64,000 nt of DNA from Omphiscola glabra (GCA_964017045.1 OZ024808.1:26990995-27054994), one strand, 5' to 3'. Counted from the stretch's first letter, positions 32,365 to 44,399 are shown. Translations and numbers: made by a program. The notes: generated by a model not told the origin, from the sequence alone.

Positions 32365-34380
32365 TCAGAATGGGTTAAATTGCAGAAATAATTTGAAATA
32401 ATGAAACAGCACTGGAATTGACTGCGAAATGACACATAAATTACTACATGGCTGTGTAGCAAACCTGACATGTTGGTAGATATATTGTGACAAAGCATTT
32501 TGAAGGGTGAACTAACTAAGATAGTAGATTATGAAATATGACTTAGTGGAGAGTTGAAGAACGACTTTAAGCAATAGAGATTTGTTTAATAGAGTTTGAG
32601 GAACATGAAATTGATAGGAGAGCTTATTTTAAATAGAGTCTAGAAGAACATTGAAATGATAGGAGAGAGCTTATTTTAAGTAGATTTTGAGAAGAACATT
32701 GAATTGTTTGGAGAGAGTCTATGTCAGGTTGTCGTGGTTGATGTTTTTTTTTGGGGGGGGATGAATTGGTAGTTTTATAAATTGATTGCGCCTATCTGAC
32801 TCATTGCGCATGTATGACTGATACATTGAATTTGCCTGAATGTGTGATAAATTGATTTCTCCTCGTACATTTTTTAAATTGATTGCATATTGGTAAATGT
32901 ATTTAATCATTCGAATAACAAATATCAATTTTTAAATAAATTAAAATTCAATTTTTTAAATATTTTAGATTTAAACATTTTAAAATACATGTCCTAAAGT
33001 TAATTTTTTAAAATTTTATAGATATATTTTTGTACCGAGTTCTGTTTCTAACATCACTGTTTATAGCTAGGTCACAGCTATAATTATACATCACTGTGTA
33101 TAGCCAGGTCACAGCTATAATTATACTGAAAATATGATATTAATAGCATAAATTAATTAATACTAACTGAAATCTTCATTCATTTTAAAATTCCGGGTAT
33201 AAACTTGATCACAGTTTTTCGTTTAAAAAAAAATGAATAAATAATCGTAATAAAAACAAACAAAAACATCAACAGTTGGTTATTAGTTTACTGTAAAGTT
33301 ATTTTAAAAAGGATCAAATTTGACATTGAGGTGTGTACAGAAGAATAAGACGATATATATAAGAATGAGCTATGCTGACACAACGCCAAAGAGCCGATAA
33401 GATTTTGATACGTTCGGAATCTTAAAAACAATCATAGTTATTTTCTATTATTTTACGGAAATCGAATAAATTTATATGCGCAAAAAATATTATATTTACG
33501 CTTTTATTTTACCAAAAGTTTATTTATTATTGTAACAAATTACAAATACATTTAAAGAAACGACTAAGGGACTATCTTAAGCATTTGATATGCGTTTGAA
33601 AGTTGTGAAAAAAAATTAAATACAAAAATTATGACCAAAGAATTACACAGTAATCAAATTTATCGGGAAAACCTAAACATCAGTTGTTATTAGTTCGTTC
33701 TTTAGCGCGTTTTCAATAATGTGAAATAAAATTATAATTAATTAGTTCTAAATAATCACGCAAATGACGTCAAAGTGCGAATCTCCTATTTACCCAAAGA
33801 TAAAAGTTATATAATTTAATAAAAGAGCGTGAATAACTGATAATGTATATTCCCCTTCTTAAAAGTAAAATTAATAAATAGAATTGATTGCTTTTTGAAT
33901 TGCTAAACTTTAATACAAATTTAGCTTTGTATTTTTAACATTTTGTACGTTTTTACTTTTTATTTATTCCAAAAATAAACTTTTATGAAATTTATAAAGT
34001 AGTAAAAATTTTCATTCAAAAATAATTTTAATAAGAGTATGTCGATTAAATAAATTGGTGCAGCAAAACTACGTAGACGAATAATTTTTTTGATGCACTT
34101 ATCACTCATCTAAATAAGAACAAAGCATATTAATTGCAAATAAAAAATTATATATTTTTGGGTAAGTAAAGGGATTGCAATTCAGTTGATGATTTATTTA
34201 TTTTAAAACTCTGTTGGGGGACTGGGGGGGGGGGGGGGGGGGGTTAGTAATAAGATAAATTCAATTTGCCAAATGCATCACAAGTTAAGCATCAGAATGA
34301 ATTTGATAAATAATTAACCTACTTCGATACATAATATATATCGGGGGTAGGAAAATGAGTTTATGCAATTTTACTTGGAG
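32365..34380. other. A+T-rich DNA, no gene seen
   Basis: Contains the second copy of the 36-bp repeat (33319-33354), a two-unit 37-bp duplication near 33050-33125 and a G run of about 20 at 34225-34243. No exon was found. Confidence 0.5.
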
Positions 34381-34450
34381 ATTTTATTAGATAGATAGAT
34401 AGGCAGACAGAAAGACAGACTGACAGACAAATATACAATTAGATAGATAG
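34381..34450. repeat. GATA/GACA-type microsatellite, left of the GC-rich element
   Basis: Mixed 'gatagata' and 'cagacagaaagacag' units. The same array type resumes at 35169. Confidence 0.9.
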
Positions 34451-34451
34451 A

Positions 34452-35168
34452 CCCCCCCGGGATTCCGGTCGAGAAGTCTGTAGTGGCTTGCCGATTTGGA
34501 TGCGTTGGCCACCGACCCTCTCGGCGTTAACCAGGGGGCACATAACCACCATTGCATGTCCCGCGTGGCAGACAGGGACATGCATGGTAGCTGCTGGAAT
34601 AAACGGCTCCTACAGGGCTGCCACCTGTAAAACTTCAAAGGTGGAAGAAAAGGCAGACACAGGTAGGGATCATGATTACAAGTTGCCGTTAAGGGATATG
34701 AGGCGAGAGGCTGTGGTGGAAGTCTCTGGCCGATGATTTTAAATACGCAGCCCTGAGAAAGCTGCTCCTAGGCAACCGTTTCGTCCCAGCTACTTCGCGA
34801 ATTAGTTGCGAGGTGGAAACCCACTGTAGAATCCCTCTTAGAGGGCGTCCGATGCTTCCCCGGGACGGGTGGGGGATATATTAGGACATTAATTTACCGT
34901 CCCGGCTCCTAGGAAAGTGGACTGCGGACGCTTTAAACGCAGCGTCTTCGATCGACCAGATGTCTCCGGACGGGGGAGGGTCTCCGTCGGCAAACTCGAT
35001 TGAGCGGTTGCTGGTGGGGACGGTTCACGTCCGGGGAGGTCTCTGGCATCCCCCCGCATGGCCCGACGTCGGGGAAACCCGGCACCTGGCAGGTGTGGGG
35101 GGGGGGGGGCGCCAGGGAGGGCATAAGGATCGCGAGCTCGACGGCCCGCTGACGCCATTTCCTTATGA
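34452..35168 (+). mobile_element. GC-rich dispersed element, copy 1
   Basis: About 715 bp of GC-rich sequence sharply bounded on both sides by GATA/GACA tetranucleotide arrays. It matches, end to end and in the opposite orientation, the segment 55199-55793. Examples: 'ttgccgatttggatgcg' here against 'ttgccgatttggaagcg', and 'gacgccatttccttatg' against 'gatgccatttcctaatg'. It has no convincing ORF and no RT or transposase motif. Two copies both embedded in simple repeats suggest either preference for such targets or simple repeats seeded by the element. I do not recognise the family. Confidence 0.8.
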
Positions 35169-36005
35169 GATATAGATAGATAGATGGATGAATGGATTGA
35201 AGGGTGAGTTTGTAGGTTGATGAATGGATGGATAGGTAGGTAGGTATATACGTAGATAGGCAGGTAGGTAGGTATGTATGTAAGTTGGTAGATAGATAGA
35301 TAGGTAGGTAGGTAGATATGTAGGTAGATAGGTATATAGATAGGTAGATAGGTAGATAGGTAGGCATATATGTAGGTAGGTAGGTTGGTAGGTAGTTAGG
35401 TAGGTAGGTAGGTAGGTAGGTAGGTAGGCAGGTAGGCATGTAGGCAGGTAGATGGTAGATGATAGATAGTAGATGATAGATAGATAAATTGATAAATAGA
35501 CATACAGACAGACATACAGACAGACAGACAGAAAGACGGACTAATAGACAGATAGAAAGATAGATGGTAGGTAGGAAGGTAGGTAGGTGTGTAGGTAGGT
35601 AGTTAAGCAGGTATGTAGGTAGGTAGATATGTAGGTAGATAGGTATATAGATAGGTTGGTAGGTATGTATGTAGGTAGGTAGGTAGGTAGGTACATAGAC
35701 AGGTAGATACATATGTAGATAGATAGGTAGATAGGCAGATAAGTAGATTGGACAGTAGGTAGGTATGGGCTAGGCACGTAGGCACGTAAGCAGGCAGGCA
35801 GATAGGCATGTAGATGGTAGATGGTAGATAGGTAGATAATAGACATGTAGGTAGGTAGGTAGGTAGGTAGGTAGGTAGGTAGACAGACAGAAAGACAGAC
35901 AAACAGACAGATAGATAGACAGAAAGACAGACAGAGAGAGACAGACATAGATAGACAGATAGACAGATATACAGACAGACAGACAGACAGACAGATAGAC
36001 AGATA
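35169..36005. repeat. Tetranucleotide array (TAGA/TAGG/CAGA), about 840 bp
   Basis: Alternating blocks of 'taggtaggtagg', 'gatagatagata' and 'cagacagacaga'. Long minus-strand frames (YLPTYLPT, LSVCLSVC peptides) are by-products. Confidence 0.96.
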
Positions 36006-36044
36006 TACATAATTCATCCTTGAATAGTTGCGAAAAATTTATAT

Positions 36045-36680
36045 TTATTCGGTAAACTATATAAATACATATTAAAAAAATAATGTTTGTATATATGCCC
36101 CTTATGCGCTTCTATACCATTAATCCAAAAGAGATTAACATTTCGTGAGTTGTTGTACACACGCCCGCAAATGTTTCTAAATTATTACACACTCTTTTAA
36201 AATATTACGCTTTGGGACCGGGGCCCTAAATTCTTTCCCCCCTCCCTTTTATGAGCTAAAGATAATTTCCGTTTGCGTTCCTATACCATTCATTAGAATG
36301 CAATAAACTTTGGTAAGTTGCTGTGCGCAGCAAATGTTTCTGAATTAGCTTATTCTTTTTGAAATATTTCTCTTGGGGCCGGGGGCCCTAAATTATTATT
36401 TTCTTATATGAGCTAAACAAAAATAATTTCAATCAGTGCTATTGCACGGGGTGGCTAGAAATCAATCAAATACAAACGAAATTTCAGTTTGTGTGTGACA
36501 TAAGTACAACCATTTTACAATTTTGCGTTTGGGGCCGGGGGCCTAATTTAAAATAAAAATATTTGAGCGATATAAATATGATTTAAAACAGGGCTACTGC
36601 ATGGGTGGATCAATGTCTACAAGTGTGAGGACTAAATTTTGAAAAATCCATTGACAACTCTGTTGCCTGCTTACGCGTCA
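36045..36680 (+). mobile_element. Second non-autonomous Helitron, truncated
   Basis: Carries the Helitron 5' sub-repeats ('gcgcttctataccattaatc', 'gcgttcctataccattcatt'). At about 36615 it joins the helicase 3' coding sequence ('atcaatgtctacaagtgtga', 'ggactaaattttgaaaaatc'). The junction is the same one seen in the 21228-21845 copy ('ggatcaatcgctacaagtgt'). The helicase tail is followed to about 36680 ('acgcgtcaaaattctt'), where a 27-bp minisatellite takes over, so the CTAG end is missing. Confidence 0.75.
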
Positions 36681-38640
36681 AAATTCTTCTACTATCTCAG
36701 CGTCCTTTCACTATCTCGGCGTCCCTCATTCCTTCCAACATCTCATCGTTCTTCCACTATCTCAGCGTCCTTCCACTATCTCAGCGTACTTCCACTATCT
36801 CGGCGTACCTCATTCCTTCCATTGTCTCAGCGTCCTTCCACTATCTCAGCGTCCTTCCACTATCTCGACGCCCCTATTCCTTCCACTATCTCGGCGTCCC
36901 TCATTTCTTCCACTATCTCAGCGTCCTTCCACTATCTCGACATACCTCATTCCTTCACTATCTCAGCGTCCTTCCACTATCTCGACGCCCCTATTCCTTC
37001 CACTGTCTCAGCGTCCTTCCACTATCTCAGCGTCCTTCAACTATCTCGTCACCCCTATTCCTTCCACTATCTCAGCGTCCTTCCACTATCTCGACGCCCC
37101 TATTCCTTCCACTATCTCGTTGTCCCTCATTTCTTCCACTATCTCAGCGTCCTTCCACTATCTCGACGTCCCTCATTTCTTTCACAATCTCAGCGTCCTT
37201 CCACTATCTCTCCGTCCCTCATTCCTTCCACTATCTCGGCGCCCTTCATTCCTTCCACTACCTCTCCGTCCTTCATTCCTTCCACTATCTCTCCGTCCAT
37301 CATTCCTTCCACTATCTCTTCGTGCTTCATTCCTTCCACTATCTCTCCGTCCCTCATTCCTTCCAATATCTCGGCGCCCTTCATTCCTTCCACTACCTCT
37401 CTGTCTTTCATTCCTTCCACTTTCTCGACGCCCTTCATTCCTTCCACTATCTCTCCGTCCTTCATTCCTTCCACTATCTCGGCGTCCTTCATTCCTTCCA
37501 CTATCTCTCCGTCCCTCATTCCTTCCACTGTCTCAGCGTCCTTCATTCCTTCCCCTATCTCTCCGTCCCTCATTCCTTCCACTACCTCTCCGTCCTTCAT
37601 TCCTTCCATTATCTCTTCGTCCCGCATTCCTTCCACTACCTCTCCGTCCTTCATTCCTTCCACTATCTCTCCGTCCTTCATTCCTTCCACTATCTCTCCG
37701 TCCCTCATTCCTTCCACTGTCTCGACGCCCTTCATTCCTTCCACTACCTCTCCGTCCTTCATTCCTTCCACTATCTCGACGTCCCTCATTCCTTCCACTA
37801 TCTCTCCGTCCCTCATTCCTTCCACTATCTCAGCGTCCTTTGTCTATCTCGACGCCCCTATTCCTTCCACTATCTCGGCGTCCCTCATTTCTTCCACTAT
37901 CTCAGCGTCCTTCCACTATCTCTCCGTCCCTCATTCCTTTCACTATCTCAGCGTCATTCCACTATCTCGACGCCCCTATTCCTTCCACTATCTCGGCGTC
38001 CCTAATTTCTTCCACTATCTCAGCGTCCTTCCACTATCTCTCCGTCCCTCATTCCTTCCCCTATCTCTCCGTCCTTCATTCCTTCCACTATCTCTCCGTC
38101 ATTCATTCCTTCCACTATCTCTCCGTCCCTCATTCCTTCCACTATCTCTGTCCTTCATGCCTTCCACTATCTCTCCGTCCCTCATTCCTTCCACTATCTC
38201 GACGCCCTTCATTCCTTCCACTATCTCTCCGTCCCTCATTGTTTCCACTATCTCTCCGTCCTTCATTCCTTCCACTATCTCGGCGCCCTTCATTCCTTCC
38301 ACTATCTCTTCGTCATTCATTCCTTCCACTACCTCTCCGTCCTTCATTCCTTCCACTATCTCTCCGTACCTCATTCCTTCCACTATCTCTACGTCCTTTA
38401 TTCCTTCCACTATCTCTCCGTCCCTCATTCCTTCCACTATCTCTCCGTCCTTCATTCCTTCCACTATCTCGGCGCCCTTCATTCCTTCCACTATCTCTTC
38501 GTCCTTCATTCATTCCACAATCTCTCCGTCATTCATTCCTTCCACTATCTCGGCGCCCTTCATTCATTCCACTATCTCGGCGCCCTTCATTCCTTCCACT
38601 ATCTCTCCGTCCTTCATTCCTTTCACTACCTCTCCGCTAC
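36681..38640. repeat. 27-bp minisatellite, about 1.95 kb
   Basis: Unit 'gtccctcattccttccacta' plus 'tctctcc', around 70 copies, with interspersed shorter variants ('gtccttccactatctcggc'). The unit is nine codons with no stop in several frames, so frames of 682, 507, 227 and (minus) 211 codons overlap. These are artefacts of the repeat. It begins inside the tail of the deleted Helitron. Confidence 0.96.
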
Positions 38641-40080
38641 TGACTAACTACCCAAACCATAAAAGCGAACAACGTCAACTCTCGTAACCAATAAGTCACC
38701 ACAACAGCTATACAATTAATTAATCTCCACACCAAATATGCTAACCACAAGTCCAGTATACAAACCAGAAACAAAAACACCCACCCATTCAAACAAGGAG
38801 AATAGAATTAGTAAGAAAAAGATGAATCAACTTATGAGAATGCCAGGGCATCTTTCAGCCACCTCTTCGGGGGGGGGGGGGGGGGGCACTACCCATCCCT
38901 GGGAAAGACAAGTGCCCCCCCCCCAGAGAAAAATGGGGACAACAATATAACAATCATATATATATATTTTTAAATTAAGAACGACTACATTGTCTCTTTA
39001 AAAAAGTTTTAAATGAAGAGTATCTGGTGTTTTTAACCGACTACAATTAATTGAATCTATGAAATATCGCTATGTTAGATATATTTGTTGATCCTATATA
39101 AAGTAAAGCTTGTTAAAGGCTTACAGTATTCGATTAATAATATCGTGCTAGTCGCTCCAGCCGATGTCTTACTTCCTGTAGTTTGCATAATATATAAGTA
39201 GTTTTAACAGTGTTTAATAACACTGTTACAACATCCGTTACATCAATAAAAAGGTCTACAATATTAATAGTTCTTGCTAAGTCGCAATCATGCGCAATCT
39301 GATTTCAGATTATATTTCATCATAAAAGCACTACTTTTAAAGTAGGGATGTGTGCTAATCATAAATTGTATAACGTCATAAGTCTTTAAAAAACTAATAA
39401 AATTTAATCCATTTCATGTGTGTTGAGTTATAGAAAATAGAGACTTTAAAAAAATGAGATAATACTTTTTTTTTAAATTAAGAATTTAACGGGTGCATTA
39501 AAAAAAAGTGCACATTTAATCAATTATTATATAGAAAACGTTTGTGTTTTCTTTTAATGTACTACTTTTGTAAGAATTTTCCTGCATGTTTGAGGTTAAA
39601 AAAAATGCATAGCCTATATACTATATTTATTATGCCCCACCTATTTGCACGAATTTTAAAAAATTATTATTTTTTTATCAAGATGGGAATCGAGCAGAAA
39701 TCTAAAGCAAACAACAACAACAACAAAAAAGAAAAAAAAAAAAGAAAAAAAAAAGAAAAACGCTTTTTTTTTAAAGTGAACTAACATTTCGATTGTCATC
39801 AGTATAAAAAAAATTGTTGGCACCATTTGTAGAAAAAATTCGTTGTCTTAATATGTTCAATTTAAAATAAATTCTGTGGATTTGAAAAAAAAGTGTTTTT
39901 AAGTATATCTAAGAGGCAATTTATAATGTATCTGAAAAATGTTTTGAAATTATAAATAAATATTTCAATCAACTTAATATTGGGAAATATATACTTTATT
40001 TGAATACCATTTCCCTTAGATAAAATCACAAATTAAAAAATATATGTCTTTTGTAAACAACCAATTTCTTCCTAAAATAA
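38641..40080. other. A+T-rich DNA, no gene seen
   Basis: Includes a G run at about 38870-38887, a C run near 38916 and an A-rich stretch at 39720-39770. No exon, domain or transposon end was recognised. Confidence 0.5.
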
Positions 40081-40081
40081 T

Positions 40082-41697
40082 AATTATTATTATTATTATG
40101 GGTAGTTTTCTATAGCGTGGTACCCCAGCCTAGGGCTGGGCTCACCACGCTGTACATGCAAATTAAAATGAACTTAAAAAATATAAATTAAAAACCAACC
40201 ATTCCATAACAATTTACATGTGAAGCCATGGACGGCACTCAGCAGCATCGTTTAACTTTCAGAGGGGGAATCAGTCAGGATAGTAAAGTTTAAAGAGGTG
40301 TGTTTTGAGTGCAGTTTTGAAGGCTGTGATGGTTGATATATTTCTGATGTGTAGTGGAAGAGAATTCCATTGTTTGGGGGCACAGTAAGAGAAAGATCTT
40401 TCACCGTATGTTTTTGTGCGAGTCTTAGGGACAGAAAGAATACGATCGTCTGCGGAGGAGCGAAGCTGTCGAAGGGGTGAATAGACAGAGAGAATTTCGG
40501 TTAGATATGAAGGGCAGGAATTCGAGAAAAAGTGGTGGCACAGAACAGAGAGTTTATAATCAATCCGTGCTTGTACAGGGAGCCAATGAAGTGAATGAAG
40601 TAGTGGTGTGACGTGATCACGTTTTTTTGCCTTTAAAACTAGCCTAGCAGCTGAGTTTTGAACCTTTTGTAATCTTTCTAAGAAGTGTTTTGGTGAGCCT
40701 GACAGAAGAGAGTTGCAGTAGTCAAGACGAGAGAGAACAAGAGCACAGACTAAGGTTTTTGTTGCACTAACTGTGAGGTAGTGGCGGATGGAGCTGATCT
40801 GACGGATAGCAGTGTATGCAGAGCGACAAATGTGAGATATATGTTTATCTAGAGACATGTTGTTAGACAGAATATAACCAAGATTCCTAGTTGAGTATGT
40901 AAACTGTATGTCTGAGTTACCTACTTGAAATGAGGTGGGGAGAGCTGAGTTAGAGGATGATTTGTGATCATGAATAAGAAGTGCTTCCGTTTTGTCATCG
41001 TTAAGTTTCAACTTGCTGAGTATCATCCATGACTTGACATCACCAATACACTCCTGCAAAGTCCGGACAGCTGAATCTACAAGAGAGGGATGGGTATGCT
41101 TGTATAGTTGCGTATCATCCGCGAAAGACTGGCTCCCCACAGCATGCCTCTCGAGCAAGAGGAGCAGTGGCCTGGTATACATTGTAAATAGAACCGGGCC
41201 CAAAACGGACCCCTGTGGCACTCCATACACCAAGTCAGCACTGCTGGAGATACAGCCATCGACAGCGACTGCCTGCGTTCTATCAGAGAGGAACGACCTA
41301 AACCAAGACAAAACAGAACCAGAAATGCCAAAGTAATTTTCAAGCGTTTTGTAAAGGGTTTCATGGTCGACAGTGTCAAAGGCCGCACTGAGGTCCAAGA
41401 GGATCAGGAGGGAGACATCACCACTGTCCAATGCAAGCAAGAGGTCATTGGTGACTTTCAAGAGAGCCGTCTCAGTGCTATGGAAAGGTCTATAGGCTGA
41501 TTGATTAGGACTGAGAAGAGAGTTGTCATTTAAGTAAGCAAAACGTTGTTTTAGAACTAGTTTTTCAATGACCTTAGACAAAAATGATAAGTTAGATACA
41601 GGTCTATAGTTTTTAAAATTATTTTCATCCAGACCAGGCTTCTTAAGCAATGGTTTGATGACAGCTGACTTACAAATAGATGGAACAGTGCCCGTTC
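40082..41697 (-). mobile_element. LINE, 5'-truncated copy A
   Basis: Minus-strand non-LTR retrotransposon with an open RT frame (40271-41690) and a 3' UTR that includes 'tacagcgtggtgagcccagc' and 'cctaggctggggtaccacgc', ending in (TAA)n at about 40082-40100. The same 3' UTR phrase occurs at 44008 and 61640, so three copies of this family are in the window. Copy A and copy B (42893-44085) lie head to head. Confidence 0.9.
40271..41690 (-). CDS. LINE reverse transcriptase, C-terminal ~470 residues, open frame
   Basis: Copies LINE RNA into DNA at the nicked target. Motifs, counted from the leucine codon at 41650: 'NFKNYRPVSNLSFLSKVIEK' at 11-30; motif A 'DLSAAFDTVDH' at 86-96; 'GVPQGSVLGP' at 143-152; the catalytic FADD at 176-179; C-terminal 'TYGERSFSYCAPKQWNSLP'. 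These are typical of L2/CR1/Jockey-type RTs. The frame continues upstream to about 41690 ('VPSICKSAVIKPL'), then meets a stop in unrelated sequence. The endonuclease domain and RT N-terminus are missing, so it cannot transpose by itself. Absence of internal stops suggests a fairly recent insertion. Confidence 0.88.
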
Positions 41698-41699
41698 AT

Positions 41700-42890
41700 A
41701 TACGATTTATCAAAATAACCAGTTTTCAAAACTCATAAAAATCTTTTATATCTTTCTAATTATTTTTTTTTCTTTTCGACTCTGGTAAAATTTCGAAATA
41801 TTTAGAAAAGTTAGTCTGATTATTATCAGTATTTTTTTTCTCCATTTGGGTTCAGCATATAAAATCATGTTTGCAGTGTTTTTTTTAACGGAATCATTTT
41901 TAATATTTGTGTGTTGAAAATTCTTTAAAAATTAAGAAGCTACAAAATAATGTAAAAAAAAAAGCCATATTAATATTTTTGTTGTAAAATACAATTCTTG
42001 TTCATAACACAAACAGGTCAAGCACTTTTCCGTTTTGCAACCCAGCCCTTTCCTTTTGTTTTTGCAACCTGCATTGAAAGATGATAACTAAGAAAATATC
42101 CTCATCACATCTTTAAACCCCTAAAATATCCGAGGCATCCAGCATCGTAAGGGTTGCTGGGTGCACACGATGGCTATAGGAACCCTTGCATTTTGAATTT
42201 TCCTGACTGTCTTTAGCAACATCAATTTCTCCACCCCTTCACTAATTCTGATCAATGTTACAGTATGGGGTAGATTATAAGCTTGTGCCAAATGATTACT
42301 CTGGGGCACGCCACAAACGGAATGAATTCAGTTTATGTATGGCATTAGATGCCAGAATGCTTCCCATAAAACCTTAAAAATGTCCTTACCCGTGCAAAAA
42401 GTATAATAGAAAAATTGATTTAAAGTAAACTCAAAAATACACCTCTTGATTTTAAAATAATCAAAAATTTTCTAGGGAGCAAGCCCCTTCTTCCACCAAG
42501 ATTCATCAGCGCCCTCAATTTCCGCCTTCCTTCCCGGTGAAAATGATCGCCCTCCCTTTCACGATACAAACTCTACAGTTGTCCGAAAATGCCATACCTT
42601 CTCATAAGAAATTTTGGCACCTGGTTGGACCACACCATTCGCCCTATTTCGGCGCCATTAGCAGGGCGTATCTACAGTGTTTGACTTGTAGGGGCAAGAT
42701 TCATTTTAACACCCCCTCAACTCTGAAACTGATTATTTTCAACCATTAAATACCATCAAAGCCTATTCACCCCCCACCCGCTTTTCTAATATCCGTAACA
42801 TATGTCCATCTGCCACCCCTTAGCTAAGCCTCTGTCCACTGGAAAATGACACGCCCTCCTCCCCCGAAAATTTTAAATTCCCCCCCCCCA
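41700..42890. other. Intergenic, C-rich in its right half, no gene assigned
   Basis: A 62-codon minus-strand frame (42121-42309) looks coding-like but has no domain I recognise. The stretch 42500-42890 is rich in 'cccc' phrases and may be decayed transposon sequence. Confidence 0.4.
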
Positions 42891-42892
42891 TA

Positions 42893-44085
42893 CCTCTCCA
42901 ATAGAAAGCAGACGGTCTCTGTCGATGACTGTCTCTCCGACAGTGCTGATTTGGTATACAAGGCCACTGCTCCTCTTGCTTGAGAGGCATTCTGTTGAGA
43001 GCCAGTCATTCGCAGATGACACGCAGCTATACTAGCACACCCATCCCTCTCTTGTGGATTCCGCTGTCCAGCGGGAGTGCATTGGCGATGTCAAGTCATG
43101 GATGGCACTCAGCAAGTTGAAGCTTAATGATGACAAAATGGAAGCACTCCTCATTCACAATCACAAATCATCCTCTTCCTCAACTCTCCCCAACTCATTT
43201 CAAGTAGGTAACTCCGACATACAGATTACATCCTCTGCTAGAAATCTTGGTTATATTCTTTCCAACAACATCTTTCTCGATAAACATATCTCTCACATTT
43301 GTCGTTCTGCATACACCGCTATCCGTCAGATCAGCTCCATCCGCCACTATCTCACAGCAAGTGTAACAAAAACACTAGTCTGTTCACCGATTCACCAAAA
43401 CACTTCATAGAAAAACTACGAAAGGTTCAAAAGTCAGCTGCTAGGCTCATTCTAAAGGCAAAAAAAGCGTGATCACGTCACTCCACTACTCCACTCACTT
43501 CATTGGCTCCCTATACAGGCACGCATTGATTACAAGCTGTCTGTTCTCTGTCACAACTTTTTCTCAGGTTCCTGCCCTTCCTATCTAACCGAACTTCTTT
43601 CTGTCTATTCACCCCTTCGACAATTGCGCTCCTCCGCAGACACGCGTATTCTTTCCATTCGCAAGACACGCACTAAAACATACGGTGAACGATCTTTCTC
43701 TTTCTGCGCCCCCAAACAATGGAAATCTCTGCCACTACACATCCACAATAAACCAATCACACAGACCTTCAAAACTGCACTCAAAACACATCTCTTTAAA
43801 ATCTACTACCCATCTGACCCCCCCCCCACCCCAACTCTGACCGATAAACGATGCTGCTGGCTGCCGTCCATGGCTTGACATGTAGAAGTTAAGGGTGGGT
43901 GGGGTGAATATGCATTCGTTTTTGTTTTGTTTCTATACAGCTGTTCTTTATTACATAAATTTATTTTATTTTATTGTCAGGATTATTTTGCTAATATTTT
44001 TATGTACAGCGCGGTGAGCCCAGCCCTAGGCTTGGGTATCGTGCTATATAAAACAACAACTAATAATAATAATAATAAATTAATG
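42893..44085 (+). pseudogene. LINE copy B, broken
   Basis: Same family as copy A on the opposite strand. Recognisable pieces: 'SQSFADDTQLY'-equivalent near 43000-43032 followed by TAG, 'VKSWMALSKLKLNDDKMEAL' (43090-43150), 'HISHICRSAYTAIRQISSIR' (43290-43345) and 'KTHLFKIYYPS' (43785-43815). Compared with copy A, about 57 bp that encode the GVPQGSVLGP motif are missing, joining 'gatttggtata' to 'aggccactgctcc'. Further frameshifts occur near 43395 and 43470. The 3' UTR phrase 'gcgcggtgagcccagcccta' and an (AAT)n tail end at about 44083. Confidence 0.88.
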
Positions 44086-44196
44086 AAATATAAAAACGAA
44101 AAATTTGAAAATATAAAAAATTTTTGGTCTTACACATGATCATATGAACATAAAATATGAAGTACAACCATGAAGTAAGGGAAAAGACAGACTTAC

Positions 44197-44242
44197 CACA
44201 CGAAATCACACAGGCAATCATGATCATCACGACTTTCAACAT
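44197..44242 (-). CDS. Signal-peptide exon of an inverted paralogue
   Basis: Minus-strand ATG at 44242-44240, 15 codons (MLKVVMIMIACVISC) plus one G, then the donor GTAAGT. Length (46 nt), phase and sequence match exon 1 of the gene at 47188 (MLKLVIFLAVSLLSC plus G, then GTGAGT). The 80 bp upstream also align in part ('atgttgttcgtggtgtggt' against 'atgttgttagtgtggtctt'). Its remaining exons would lie to the left, but none was found before the LINE-rich region, so it may be a fragment. Confidence 0.7.
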
Positions 44243-44399
44243 TGTCTCCTGAAGTAGATGATGCTTTAGATTCTTTGTGACGGTTCGCTCCCAGTTGTAC
44301 CACACCACGAACAACATATGAATCTTATTTGTACTGAATGATGCAGTTCTTCTCAAACTATTAACGATACATTGGTAGGAGTATTTTACAGACGTCATG

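Noticed and set aside
34933..36017. Tyr/Leu/Pro-rich minus-strand ORFs (259 and 158 residues)
   Set aside because: Translations of TAGA/TAGG/CAGA tetranucleotide arrays.
36639..38687. A 682-residue Ser/Pro/Leu-rich protein and overlapping frames of 507, 227 and 211 codons
   Set aside because: They are produced by a 27-bp repeat without stops. Several frames on both strands are equally open.
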